Assembly: GCA_016946835.1 (NCBI GenBank)
Contig: JACVTC010000066.1
Coordinates: forward strand, 290,001 to 325,000
Length of the DNA: 35,000 nt
Direction: 5' to 3'
Source: Neocallimastix lanati (nom. inval.)
Taxonomy: Eukaryota > Neocallimastigomycota > Neocallimastigomycetes > Neocallimastigales > Neocallimastigaceae
The notes under the pieces are model-generated. The model saw only the letters and a program-made list of their open reading frames with translations, ran no database searches and was not told the DNA's origin. Of this stretch, positions 11,817 through 20,687 are shown piece after piece; within the stretch, counting starts at the first letter, position 1; every line of letters starts with the position of its first letter. The position numbers and the translations under genes were made by a program.

Positions 11817-12621
11817 AGCAGAAAATAACATGCCGAGACAAAACCTCAGTTATTATGTGACTGCCCCGTCAACTAAAGCGAAGCTACCAAGTAATATAGT
11901 CAGTTGGACAATTGACTCCGGAGCCACCTATCACATGACAAATGCATTATCAAGTTTAATAGATAAGATAAGGTGTGAAGAAATTATCCAATTCGCTGAC
12001 GGAGGTACAGTTACTGCTACGTACAAAGGTACGTACGTAGGCTATATTAACAATAATGAAATTACATTACGAAATGTATTATATATTCCTAAATTCAAAA
12101 GAAGTTTGTTGTCAATAGACAACTTAAGTGAAGAAGGTTATAAAACAATATTTTACAATTTTAATAATAAAAATTTAGTTACCATTTACAACAAAGAAGG
12201 CAAAAGGATATTTACTACCAAATCTAATAAATCCAAAATATATAAAGTATGGACTTTCAAAAATAAAATAGAATATAATAGGGACAACAACAAAAAGACT
12301 ATTACATGTGACAATATTATAAAAGCTTTTAACACAGAAAACATGGAGCTATGGCACCGCCGTCTTGGCCACTTTTATATAGATAACATTAAGGAAAAAT
12401 TAAATAATATAAACATACAAAATAAATGTATAATATGTGCGTCCAAGATGAGAAATAAACCTTATAACAAAGCAAGAAACAAATCAAAAGAGCCGTTTGA
12501 ACTTATACATATGGATACAGTGTCATCCCTAGATAGCTCCATATATGGAAATAAATATTTCTTAAGTATATTAGATGATTATACCAGGTACGGATGTGTA
12601 ACGGAGGTGCTTCTATTGTAA
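11764..12621 (+). pseudogene. pol: copia-2 Pol part 1: protease and integrase N-terminus, cut by the gypsy insertion
   Basis: Begins in the +1 frame relative to Gag; the frame is open from 11743 and the first ATG is at 11764, inside gag. Protease has WTIDSGATYHMTN (D51). The GAG-pre-integrase domain follows (ENMELWHRRLGHFYID, CIICASK), then the first integrase aspartate in LIHMDTVSS (D251) and the start of the core, ILDDYTRYG. At 12596 the element sequence stops in codon Trp (TG|G) and the gypsy LTR begins; a further eight codons read into the LTR before a stop at 12619. The integrase core resumes at 18492 without loss of frame, because the insertion plus target duplication is 5895 bp, a multiple of three. 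Confidence 0.9.
12592..12596 (+). repeat. target-site duplication GGATG, left copy
   Basis: GGATG directly before the left gypsy LTR, repeated at 18487-18491 directly after the right LTR. Five bp is the usual duplication for Ty3/gypsy integrases. Removing one copy and the insert restores the integrase motif YGWVFF. Confidence 0.95.
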
Positions 12622-13241
12622 CGGCGGGACGGGGTATAGAAACACACAAAAGAAGAAAACTCAATAGGTTTACACTATCTGTATAAATAATTCGTTTTAT
12701 TAGAAATATTTTTTATTAATTATAAAATTTAAAATAATTATTAATATTAATCAACAAGGTAATATTTCGAATTACTTATACGTTAATTATTATTAATAAA
12801 AGCACGAAGAAAAATATTTTCATTCGTGAAGTTCGCACTATTTATACTTTTAACGGAAAAACAGTTTTAACATGTAAAAATAATTTTAAAGAAATATTTA
12901 GAAATATGTTTGTAATAATTAATAATGTAAAGTTTCTAGAATATAGATTTTAATTGATGAAAATGAATCTTATCAAAAAAGAATAAAATAATTTATATAA
13001 TAAGAATTTCTAAATTCATTTCGGTTGAATTACGAACCGAAAGAATCTTTAACTTTCTATAATTTTATACAGAAAGAATATTCAAGAAGATATTATTAAT
13101 AATTAATAAAATAATTAATAAAATAATTATTTATGCAAAATGGGTTGAGGTGTGAGTCGAACCCATGAAGTATTGGTCATGGTCAATGTAACTAACCATT
13201 GAACCAAGGTTCTAATTTTACTAACTGAAGATTTCGTTACA
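12597..13241 (-). repeat. gypsy LTR, left (3' LTR in element sense)
   Basis: 645 bp, termini TGTAAC...GTTACA (a 6-bp inverted repeat), flanked on the left by GGATG. On the plus strand it opens with two near-copies of GGTGCTTYTATTGTAACGG when read together with the preceding bases of the right-hand LTR junction. It contains an A-box/B-box pair annotated separately. Confidence 0.95.
13154..13206 (-). other. tRNA-like A-box and B-box pair in the gypsy LTR
   Basis: On the minus strand, which is the element sense, TGGTTCAATGG (13206-13196) fits the RNA polymerase III A-box TRGYNNARNGG, and GGTTCGACTC (13163-13154) fits the B-box GWTCRANNC. They are 32 bases apart, as in tRNA genes. A full cloverleaf does not form: the D-stem and acceptor do not pair, and the T-stem is imperfect. 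It therefore looks like a decayed or captured tRNA sequence, or a promoter. An identical copy is in the other LTR. Confidence 0.55.
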
Positions 13242-13261
13242 TGGTCCGCCTCCAGGATTCG
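13242..13261 (+). other. PBS-like sequence at the wrong end of the gypsy element
   Basis: TGGTCCGCCTCCAGGATTCG directly abuts the left LTR. Its complement ends ...CGGACCA, resembling a tRNA 3' end with CGAATCC as part of a T-arm, though about one base short of a standard tRNA. This position would be the primer site only if the element ran left to right, yet its gene runs right to left. A 6-bp hairpin GATTCG/CGAATC (13256-13276) follows. In gene sense the same bases are GGAGGCGGACCA before the 3' LTR, a poor polypurine tract. Confidence 0.35.
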
Positions 13262-13311
13262 GATACCAGACGAATCTAACAGTTAGGCATAACTTATACT
13301 AAAATTAAGCA

Positions 13312-13370
13312 AACTAAACTAAACTAAACTAAATTAAACTAAACTAAACTAAAATAAAATAAAATAAAAA
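13312..13370. repeat. (AAACT)n / (AAAAT)n pentanucleotide tract
   Basis: About eight AAACT units with one variant, grading into AAAAT units. It lies between the gypsy stop codon and its 3' LTR, in the 3' untranslated part of the element. Confidence 0.9.
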
Positions 13371-13571
13371 TAATAATTAACCATTTTATAGTACGAACTT
13401 TTTTTTTGAATAAAATTACATGATATTAATAAAGTTACATGAATATAAAATATAATAAGAATACATGAATATTAATAATATTTAATAATATAATATTTAG
13501 TAATATTGATATTAATAAATTAATATAAGTTTGATATTAATAAAGTGAAGATTCATTTTCAAGTTTTAATT
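13371..13571. other. gypsy 3' untranslated segment
   Basis: AT-rich sequence between the pentanucleotide tract and the gag-pol stop. It contains three loose copies of TTACATGAATAT / ATACATGAATAT. No gene and no clear purine tract seen. Confidence 0.6.
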
Positions 13572-16016
13572 TTAGTTATTTTTGTTAAATTCTTTTAAGA
13601 GTTTAGGGCAATTTAAGTTTTCTTCGGGTTCCCAAGATGCTTCAGATAAAGGATAGCCTTTCCATTTAATAAGATATTGGGTTTTGCCATAATGTTTTCT
13701 TTTATCAAGAATTTTTTCAACTTCGTATTCTTCTTCATTGTCAATAATTATCGGTGGTGGTGGTTCTTTCTTTCGTCCAAAGTGATCTTCATAAAATGGT
13801 TCAAGTTCAGAAACATGTATTACAGGATGGATTCTGATTTCTTTTGGTAAGTCTAACTTATATGAAACGGGAGAAATTTTCTTAATGATTTTATATGGAC
13901 CAAGTTTTCTGGGTTTAAGTTTTTTATTTCCATTATGAATTATAAGTGAACTATTAATCCACACTTTATCACCAGGTTTAAAATTTGGAGCTTCAATACG
14001 ATGTTTGTTTGCGAATTCTTCTTGCTTTTTTCTTGCTTGTTGTAAATTTCCATTAAGTGTTTTGAATAATTCTGAAAGGTCTTTTGTAAATTCATCAGCT
14101 CTAGGAACATCTGTACTGTTTGGAATTGATGGTGAATATCTTGGATTATATCCATAGTTTGCATAAAAAGGTGAGTGCTTAATTGATTCTTGAATTGAAT
14201 TATTATAACTGAATTCTGCTAGGAATAAAAAATTATACCAATCAGAACCTTTAAAGTTTGAATAACATCTTAAGTATTGTTCAATAACGGAGTTCACCCT
14301 CTCCGTTAAACCATTGGTTTGGTGATGGAAGGGAGAAGCAAGTTTCATTGTGATATTGAAAGATTTACAAATAGCTGACCAAAATTTTGAAGTGAATTGA
14401 GAACCTTTATCAGAAAAGAAATCGGAGGGTGGTTTATGAATACGAAAGAGATCATTTAGGTCTTTCTTGGGAACAATTAAAACAGAAGCAGCAGCTGGAG
14501 ATTTAGATTTTCTAATAAATTTTTTGTCTTCATTTTCTTTAATATATTTCTTCGAAGCTAGAGATTCTTTTTCAGTTAAGGGGTAGATTGGATCATAATG
14601 AAGTTTTTCATTTTGTTTGAGTTTAATCTCGCTATCAAAAGGACAATAAGGAGGTGATTCATTAGTGTATATTTTACTGAAAGTGTCTATAAAGGGAAGT
14701 AATTTTTTTGGTAATGATTTGCTTATTTTATTATTGATTTCTTCATTTTCATTTTTATCATTTTGTTTAGTAGTATTTAAAGGAACATAAGAAGTAAAGG
14801 AGTTAGGGATGATTAAACAATTTTCAACGCAATAATTGGAATTAAATCTTAAAACTTTATTTTTGAAGTCAATGTCGAGATTGTGAGTAGAAATCCATTC
14901 GAAACCTAAAATAGCACAATAAGAAGGAAGGTCAACCACATAGAATTGAGTTTTACATTTGTGATTTTTATAAGTGATGGAAATAGGAAGAGTTTTACCA
15001 AGAATAGTTTGCTTTCCACCGATGCCAGATACCTTAGGGAAATTAGTTTTAGTTGAATACGGGATATTATTTTCTTTAATATAGTAGATATCCATTAAAT
15101 TGATTTGAGAACCAGTATCGAGAAGAATTTTAGCAGTAGAATTTGTATTATCAATACTCAAAGAAAATTCGTAAATAGGAAGATTTGAGTTAGAAACTCT
15201 AGGTCTAGAAATAGGTTTTGATTCGGGATTAGAAACATAAGTGCTACTTGATGAAGGTTTATTTTTATTTTTATATTTATTTTTAAGTGGACAATTGTCG
15301 AGAGAATGTTCAGAGGATCCACAATACAAACAAAGATTTTCTCTTCTTCTTCTTTCTTTTTCTTCTTGAGATAGAGGTCCATGAGGTTTGGATTTAAATT
15401 GCTTTTGGAAAAAGAATGATTTTTTGCTCTTTTTATTTTTATTATTATTACTATTATTTGAATTTTGACCTTGAAGATTGGAGAATTGTCTATGAGTAGA
15501 AATACGATTATCGATTCTAGATGCAATTGTTTGCATAGCAAAGAGGGTTTGAGGTCCAGGAAACATTTCTAAAATTCTAGTAGCAATATGGTCATGTAGA
15601 CCGGCAAGAAAGGCGTCCATCTTGGCTTCTTCATTCCAAGAAGATTCATCGGCGTATTTATTAAATTCTAAAATATAATTTCTGACTTCACCAATTCGTT
15701 TTTGTTTGATTGTTCTTAATTTCTGGTTGGCAATAAAGGTAGAGTCGTAGCTTCCAAATACTGATTTTAATCTAGCAATGAATTGATTATAATTAAGGAG
15801 ACAAGGATCTTGATTTTCAATGAGAGTAGCAGCCCAATTCATGGCGTTTCCATACAAACGAGAAATGATATAGATTACTTTAGCTTCATCGTTTGCAAAT
15901 CTTTCTGGTTGAATCATAAAAATAAGTTCCATTTTAGCTAGAAATCCTTTAAAGAATCGACGATCACCAGCAAAACCGTCCTTAAAAGTAGGATTTTCTT
16001 GATAATAGTTGTCCAT
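13572..16016 (-). CDS. gag-pol: gypsy Gag-Protease-(deleted RT)-Integrase-chromodomain fusion
   Basis: One intact 814-residue frame. Gag (1-220) has a capsid-like region with [14 protein letters not shown] and [14 protein letters not shown], then a zinc knuckle [14 protein letters not shown] (C229, C232, H237, C242). Protease has [13 protein letters not shown] (D300). The usual lead-in to RT follows ([15 protein letters not shown], about 504-518) and then jumps directly to [20 protein letters not shown], the second integrase aspartate region. Integrase keeps D536 and E572, 35 residues apart, and the GPYKI...[15 protein letters not shown] tail, but lacks the HHCC domain and first aspartate. 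A chromodomain ends the protein ([20 protein letters not shown], then [15 protein letters not shown]), probably a histone-mark reader for targeting. The deletion is exactly in frame with no stop. Gag and protease could still work; integrase and RT cannot. Confidence 0.94.
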   Translation of the reverse strand: MDNYYQENPTFKDGFAGDRRFFKGFLAKMELIFMIQPERFANDEAKVIYIISRLYGNAMNWAATLIENQDPCLLNYNQFIARLKSVFGSYDSTFIANQKLRTIKQKRIGEVRNYILEFNKYADESSWNEEAKMDAFLAGLHDHIATRILEMFPGPQTLFAMQTIASRIDNRISTHRQFSNLQGQNSNNSNNNKNKKSKKSFFFQKQFKSKPHGPLSQEEKERRRRENLCLYCGSSEHSLDNCPLKNKYKNKNKPSSSSTYVSNPESKPISRPRVSNSNLPIYEFSLSIDNTNSTAKILLDTGSQINLMDIYYIKENNIPYSTKTNFPKVSGIGGKQTILGKTLPISITYKNHKCKTQFYVVDLPSYCAILGFEWISTHNLDIDFKNKVLRFNSNYCVENCLIIPNSFTSYVPLNTTKQNDKNENEEINNKISKSLPKKLLPFIDTFSKIYTNESPPYCPFDSEIKLKQNEKLHYDPIYPLTEKESLASKKYIKENEDKKFIRKSKSPAAASVLIVPKKDLNDLFRIHKPPSDFFSDKGSQFTSKFWSAICKSFNITMKLASPFHHQTNGLTERVNSVIEQYLRCYSNFKGSDWYNFLFLAEFSYNNSIQESIKHSPFYANYGYNPRYSPSIPNSTDVPRADEFTKDLSELFKTLNGNLQQARKKQEEFANKHRIEAPNFKPGDKVWINSSLIIHNGNKKLKPRKLGPYKIIKKISPVSYKLDLPKEIRIHPVIHVSELEPFYEDHFGRKKEPPPPIIIDNEEEYEVEKILDKRKHYGKTQYLIKWKGYPLSEASWEPEENLNCPKLLKEFNKNN

Positions 16017-17064
16017 ATTAAAATAAATAAGGTAAAGTAGAATAAGTTTTCAAAGGTAAAGAATAGGCGGTAGAATCCAGAAGTTCCCAAAGTGGTAGTA
16101 GAGATTCCAATAATCCAAAAGTTAGATAGGTAGTAGCGATTCCAAAAGTTCAAAAGTTGTTTATTGGTAGGTTTCCAAGGTTAATGGATAAGAACACAAA
16201 ATTTTAATAACACTTTATAATATTTTATAATTAAATATTTTTATTTTATAATTATTTATCAAAAATTACTGAAATATAAACTAGATTATATAGTATTGGA
16301 CCAACTAAATATATAATCTATCAAAGTTTTATACGATAAGTTCCTTTAGCCTTTTAGTGATAACGCAGATAAAATCGATTGTTAATGTCTTATAGACAAA
16401 AGGAAGTAATATTGTTAGATTCTTTATTATGTCTAACTTATTGTTAGCTGAAAAGAATAAAACAAATTATTTTCCCCTATATCAATAGTATCTGAACACT
16501 AAAATGTTACGAAAACAGAGACCAACTTCTGTCGCTTTGGAAGTCGTATAAACCTTATATTTATATTTTAATCTTTGTTTTCTTAATTATAAAATAATAA
16601 TATTAATTATAAAATTATTGATTGATAAAATAGAATAGTACTATTGACTCACAACTATAGAAAAAACCGTCAGTACTATTATAACTAGTGCCGCGAGTAA
16701 GCACGAAATAAAATTTTAAAATACTATATAGTTTTAATCTTACGCCTTCGGTGACGTAAGCTCCTTATTCGCCAGAGTTGTTGCAAACCTAGAACCGTTT
16801 TCCTTTATAATAGGCTACGGTGCTCTCTTATAGAGTTTTACCTAGTCTAGAACCAAATCTATTCGTCGAGTGCAACACTAAAGAAGACAATTCTTCTAAC
16901 TCTGTATATGAGCTCTATTCGCTCGTATAAACGCTTTTTAAATAAATAAATAAAAAAAAATAAAATTGAACAGGTTTTTCTTGCTATTATTTCAAGCAAG
17001 TAATTTATTAAAATAATTAAAAATAAAAAATTATTATTACAATTATTAATATTATTATTATTAT

Positions 17065-17069
<5 letters not shown>

Positions 17070-17103
<34 letters not shown>
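17070..17103. repeat. poly-T tract
   Basis: A T-run of about 34 bases (A-run in the element sense). A second run of about 37 bases lies at 17309-17345. Confidence 0.9.
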
Positions 17104-17106
<3 letters not shown>

Positions 17107-17262
17107 CTAAACTAATTTAAAAATTACTAAAACTAATTGATTTATTCACTAAATTAATTTAAAATATTTATCTAAAAATTAAAAATTTTTCTTACTAAAT
17201 TAATTTAATATTATTTATCTAATTATAAATTAATTTTGTTGGTAAATATTAGAATTAATTTT

Positions 17263-17302
17263 AAAGGGTTAAGGTAATACAAGATTAATTTAATATTATC
17301 TA

Positions 17303-17349
<47 letters not shown>

Positions 17350-17425
17350 GTTAAGGTAACGCAAGTTTTATCTTAATAGGGTAGTACAAATTTAAATTGA
17401 ATTATTTGATCGGGTAGTACAAGAA
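17263..17425. repeat. short interspersed motif cluster in the gypsy leader
   Basis: Four related words: AAAGGGTTAAGGTAATACAA (17263-17282), AAAGGTTAAGGTAACGCAAG (17346-17365), AATAGGGTAGTACAAAT (about 17376-17392) and TCGGGTAGTACAAGAAT (about 17410-17426). The common core is GG(T)TARGGTA-N-ACAA. Two copies flank a T-run. Possible binding sites in the leader; role unknown. Confidence 0.5.
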
Positions 17426-17841
17426 TTTTTGTTATAAGAATTAATTTCAACAACCATAGGATTAGGATTATCCGGTAATATAATAGATTCAAAGGATTGA
17501 ATTATATAATAGTGAAGGTAACTCAAAACAGACAAGGTGATAATTTGAATAGGAATCAATAGGCAGTAATTATTCGTCTGGGAGGAGATAAAATCCGAGA
17601 TTAAAAGATATAGAAGTCCGGTGTTAAAGAGATAGTAGATAAGAAGATTTATTAAAAGATTATTAGACTAAGATAGAGAGAACCGGAAGAATAGGTATTT
17701 GTTCTTTAATAGTAGAATAGTAAAAGTAGAAACCCAACGATTGCCAAAAGATATTGAGAAAGTAGAATTCCTAAAAGTACGGTAGAATGTCTGCGGGATA
17801 GCGTAAAGGTATTGAGGGCTTGGATTAGCAGGTGCTTTTAT

Positions 17842-18486
17842 TGTAACGGAGGTGCTTCTATTGTAACGGCGGGACGGGGTATAGAAACACACAAAAGAAG
17901 AAAACTCAATAGGTTTACACTATCTGTATAAATAATTCGTTTTATTAGAAATATTTTTTATTAATTATAAAATTTAAAATAATTATTAATATTAATCAAC
18001 AAGGTAATATTTCGAATTACTTATACGTTAATTATTATTAATAAAAGCACGAAGAAAAATATTTTCATTCGTGAAGTTCGCACTATTTATACTTTTAACG
18101 GAAAAACAGTTTTAACATGTAAAAATAATTTTAAAGAAATATTTAGAAATATGTTTGTAATAATTAATAATGTAAAGTTTCTAGAATATAGATTTTAATT
18201 GATGAAAATGAATCTTATCAAAAAAGAATAAAATAATTTATATAATAAGAATTTCTAAATTCATTTCGGTTGAATTACGAACCGAAAGAATCTTTAACTT
18301 TCTATAATTTTATACAGAAAGAATATTCAAGAAGATATTATTAATAATTAATAAAATAATTAATAAAATAATTATTTATGCAAAATGGGTTGAGGTGTGA
18401 GTCGAACCCATGAAGTATTGGTCATGGTCAATGTAACTAACCATTGAACCAAGGTTCTAATTTTACTAACTGAAGATTTCGTTACA
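17842..18486 (-). repeat. gypsy LTR, right (5' LTR in element sense)
   Basis: 645 bp, same sequence as 12597-13241 by block-by-block comparison. The bases before it (GGTGCTTTTAT) duplicate a motif just inside it (GGTGCTTCTATTGTAACGG), so the internal/LTR junction carries an imperfect tandem repeat. Confidence 0.95.
18399..18451 (-). other. tRNA-like A-box and B-box pair, second LTR copy
   Basis: Identical to 13154-13206. In this 5' LTR it lies near the upstream edge of U3, where an internal RNA polymerase III promoter could read towards the element. Confidence 0.55.
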
Positions 18487-18491
18487 GGATG
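18487..18491 (+). repeat. target-site duplication GGATG, right copy
   Basis: Right-hand partner of 12592-12596. After it copia-2 integrase continues in the same frame. Confidence 0.95.
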
Positions 18492-20646
18492 GGTCTTTTT
18501 TATGAACTCAAAAGCCGAAGTGTTCAATATTTTCAGAAAATGGTATAAGAAAGTCACCAACATTTTCAACAAAAATATTAAATATATACGAACCGACAAT
18601 GGTACTGAGTTTACAAATAATAACTTTAGGGAATTTTGTGAAGAAAATGGTATTGAACAACAATTTTCAATACCTTACAACCCACAGCAAAACGGAAGAG
18701 CCGAACGTTTTCAAGAAACCCTCATTTATAACGCCACCGCCATGCTCAAAGACGGTAAGCTAAATCATAAATATTGGGAAGATGCTGTAAGGACAGCAAA
18801 TTACATTCATAATAGGTTACCACATAATGGTAACAACAACAAAGTGCCTTTTGAGGAATTATATCAAGAAAAGGTCGATTATGAAAAGTTTAGAGTATTT
18901 GGTTGCCAAGTTTACTTTTATATCCCAAAACAATTTAGGCGAAAATTCAACGGAACCTCCCTTCCTGGAATATTTTTAGGATATGATGATAAAAATCCAA
19001 CAGCCTACATAATATATGATACTACAAATAATAAAATAGTCCTTTCAAGGACAGTTGAATTCTTCGAAGATACCCCTGGTAATATTTCCGCACCTTCTAC
19101 AATACCAGAAATATATAACTTTGAGGTTAATATGGAAGAATACGATGAAAATAACAAAAATACAGTATTACTCCAAGACTATAATAACAAAAATAAGGAA
19201 CATGAAAATAAAGAGACAACAGAAAATAGAGAAGAAAATAAAAATAATAACAATATAAATAATAATGATAACTTAAATAATTTAAATAATAATTATTTAG
19301 AAAATAATAATTTAAATAATAATAATAATATAAATAATAATTATCCAAATGATAATAATTTAAATAAATATAATTTTAATAAAAATTATTTAAATGATAA
19401 TAATATTAATTTTACTTATAGTCCTAATCCAAATAAAAATTTTCCCCAATCAACCAATATAATTGACCCATATAAAAATTATAATAATTATAATATTTTA
19501 CCTTTAAATAATTTAAATAGTAATATAAGTAGCAATTTACCTTTTGCAGAAAACTTAAATCCGGCCATTTACAATTATAATGCTGGATTTATAAATCCTA
19601 ATTTAAATTATTTAAATAAAAATAATTATATTCAAAATGAAAATTATAATAATTTTCTAAATGAATATAAGGGTCATTTATATTTAAATGATAATAATTT
19701 AAATAATAATTATATTAATAAAATTATAAATTATGAAAATAATGCTCAAAATTCATCAAATTCAGGAAATTTAAACAATAAAAATTCAGAAGATAATTCT
19801 CAAGGTAAATATAATTTAATTAACAACATAAACAATAAAAATGATAAAATGGAACAATCCATACATAATTCAAATTGTAATGATAACGTTATGAATGGAA
19901 ATTCAAGTTCCATTGATAATAATTATGTAAAAAATAATTATATTCCAAATAATAATTTATATAAAAATAATTTTAATACAAAAATGAGAATTAATAATTT
20001 ATATGATGGTCAGTCGAATATGAACGATGTCCAACGTATAAATAATAATTCTAATATAAACAAAGAATTAAATTCAAATATAAACAATGAATTAAATTCA
20101 AATATAAACAAAGGATTAATTTCAAATATAAACAATGAATTAAATTCAAATATAAATAAAGAATTAAATTCAAATATAAAAAATGAATTAAATTCAAATG
20201 TAAGCAAAGAATTAAATTCAAATGTAAACAAAGAATTAAATTCAAAAGTAAACAAAGAATTAAATTCAAATATAAAAAATAAATTAAATTCAAATGTAAG
20301 CAAAGAATTAAATTCAAATGTAAACAAAGAATTAAATTCAAAAGTAAACAAAGAATTAAATTCAAATATAAAAAATAAATTAAATTCAAATGTAAACAAA
20401 GAATTAAATTCAAATGTAAACAAGGAATTAAATTCAAATGTAAACAAAGAATTAAATTCAAATGAAAATAAAGAATTAAATTCAAATGAAAATAAAGAAT
20501 TAAATAAATTAGATATGAATAATAAATCAAATAATTCTACAATATCAAATATTAATAATGATAAAGAAACACCAGATAAAACAAATAATAAGAAAACAAG
20601 TAAACGTAAAGGAAAGAGAAAACTTGATTCAGAAACAGAACGTTAA
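18492..20646 (+). pseudogene. pol: copia-2 Pol part 2: integrase core and Asn-rich linker
   Basis: Resumes the integrase interrupted at 12596 (WVFFMNSKAEVFN). From ATG 18502 the second aspartate is residue 32 (IRTDNGTEF) and the glutamate residue 68 (RAERFQE), 35 residues apart. The C-terminal integrase part (VFGCQVYFYIPKQFRRKF, then LPGIFLGYDDKNPTAY) matches copia-1 closely. From about residue 210 a long Asn-rich linker follows, ending with an eight-residue repeat (ELNSNVNK type, 18 units) and the basic motif KRKGKRKLDSE. The frame stops at 20644 because the following 43-bp duplication shifts the register by one. RT is in the next frame. Without a start of its own after the insertion, this part is not expected to be translated normally. 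Confidence 0.9.
20065..20508 (+). repeat. 24-bp minisatellite (ELNSNVNK)18 with higher-order structure
   Basis: Eighteen 24-bp units (20065-20496) plus a half unit, all in frame, consensus GAATTAAATTCAAATGTAAA CAAA. A four-unit block (ELNSKVNK, ELNSNIKN, KLNSNVSK/KLNSNVNK, ELNSNVNK) recurs, so expansion happened in blocks as well as by single units. The consensus protein unit is hydrophilic with alternating Asn, Lys and Glu. Confidence 0.95.
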
Positions 20647-20687
20647 ACGGAAAGGTAAGAGAAAACTTGATTCTGAATTAAAACCAG
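20602..20687 (+). repeat. 43-bp duplication causing a frameshift in copia-2 pol
   Basis: AAACGTAAAGGAAAGAGAAA... at 20602 and AAACGGAAAGGTAAGAGAAA... at 20645 both encode KRKGKRKLDSE but are 43 bases apart, which moves the register by +1. The copies differ at third codon positions (CGT/CGG, GGA/GGT, TCA/TCT), all silent. Confidence 0.88.

Larger units (their letters stand above)
16017..17841 (-). other. long leader of the gypsy element
   Basis: 1.8 kb between the 5' LTR (17842-18486) and the gag start. No credible gene in either direction. It holds purine-rich segments on the plus strand with repeated words such as GGTAGTAG, GATTCCAA and CAAAAGTT (16030-16190), a less AT-rich block with many CG dinucleotides (16738-16940), two T-runs of 30-37 bases, and the motif cluster at 17263-17425. 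No primer-binding site beginning TGG is seen next to the 5' LTR; the first sense bases are ATAAAAGCACCTGCTAATCC. Confidence 0.6.
12597..18486 (-). mobile_element. Ty3/gypsy chromovirus, RT-deleted derivative, nested in copia-2
   Basis: Total 5890 bp: LTRs 12597-13241 and 17842-18486 (645 bp each, no difference seen), internal region 13242-17841 with a single gag-pol frame on the minus strand, target duplication GGATG. In the sense of its frame the 5' LTR is on the right. The reading frame goes from Gag, zinc knuckle and protease straight into the second half of integrase and a chromodomain; RT, RNase H and the zinc-binding part of integrase are absent. Identical LTRs mean very recent insertion, so enzymes were presumably supplied by a complete relative. 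Confidence 0.93.

Noticed and set aside
12649-12700. A host promoter or gene start at the left gypsy LTR
   Set aside because: The same sequence is in the right LTR and is explained by the element.
13139-13213. A functional tRNA gene in the gypsy LTR
   Set aside because: A and B boxes fit, but acceptor, D-stem and anticodon stem do not pair and no normal anticodon loop with T33 is present. Kept only as a tRNA-like element.
17668-17892. Minus-strand 74-codon frame at the gypsy LTR/leader junction
   Set aside because: It crosses the LTR edge, has no domain and is most likely chance in a less AT-rich leader.
20010-20530. Two minus-strand repetitive frames
   Set aside because: They are antisense readings of the ELNSNVNK minisatellite.
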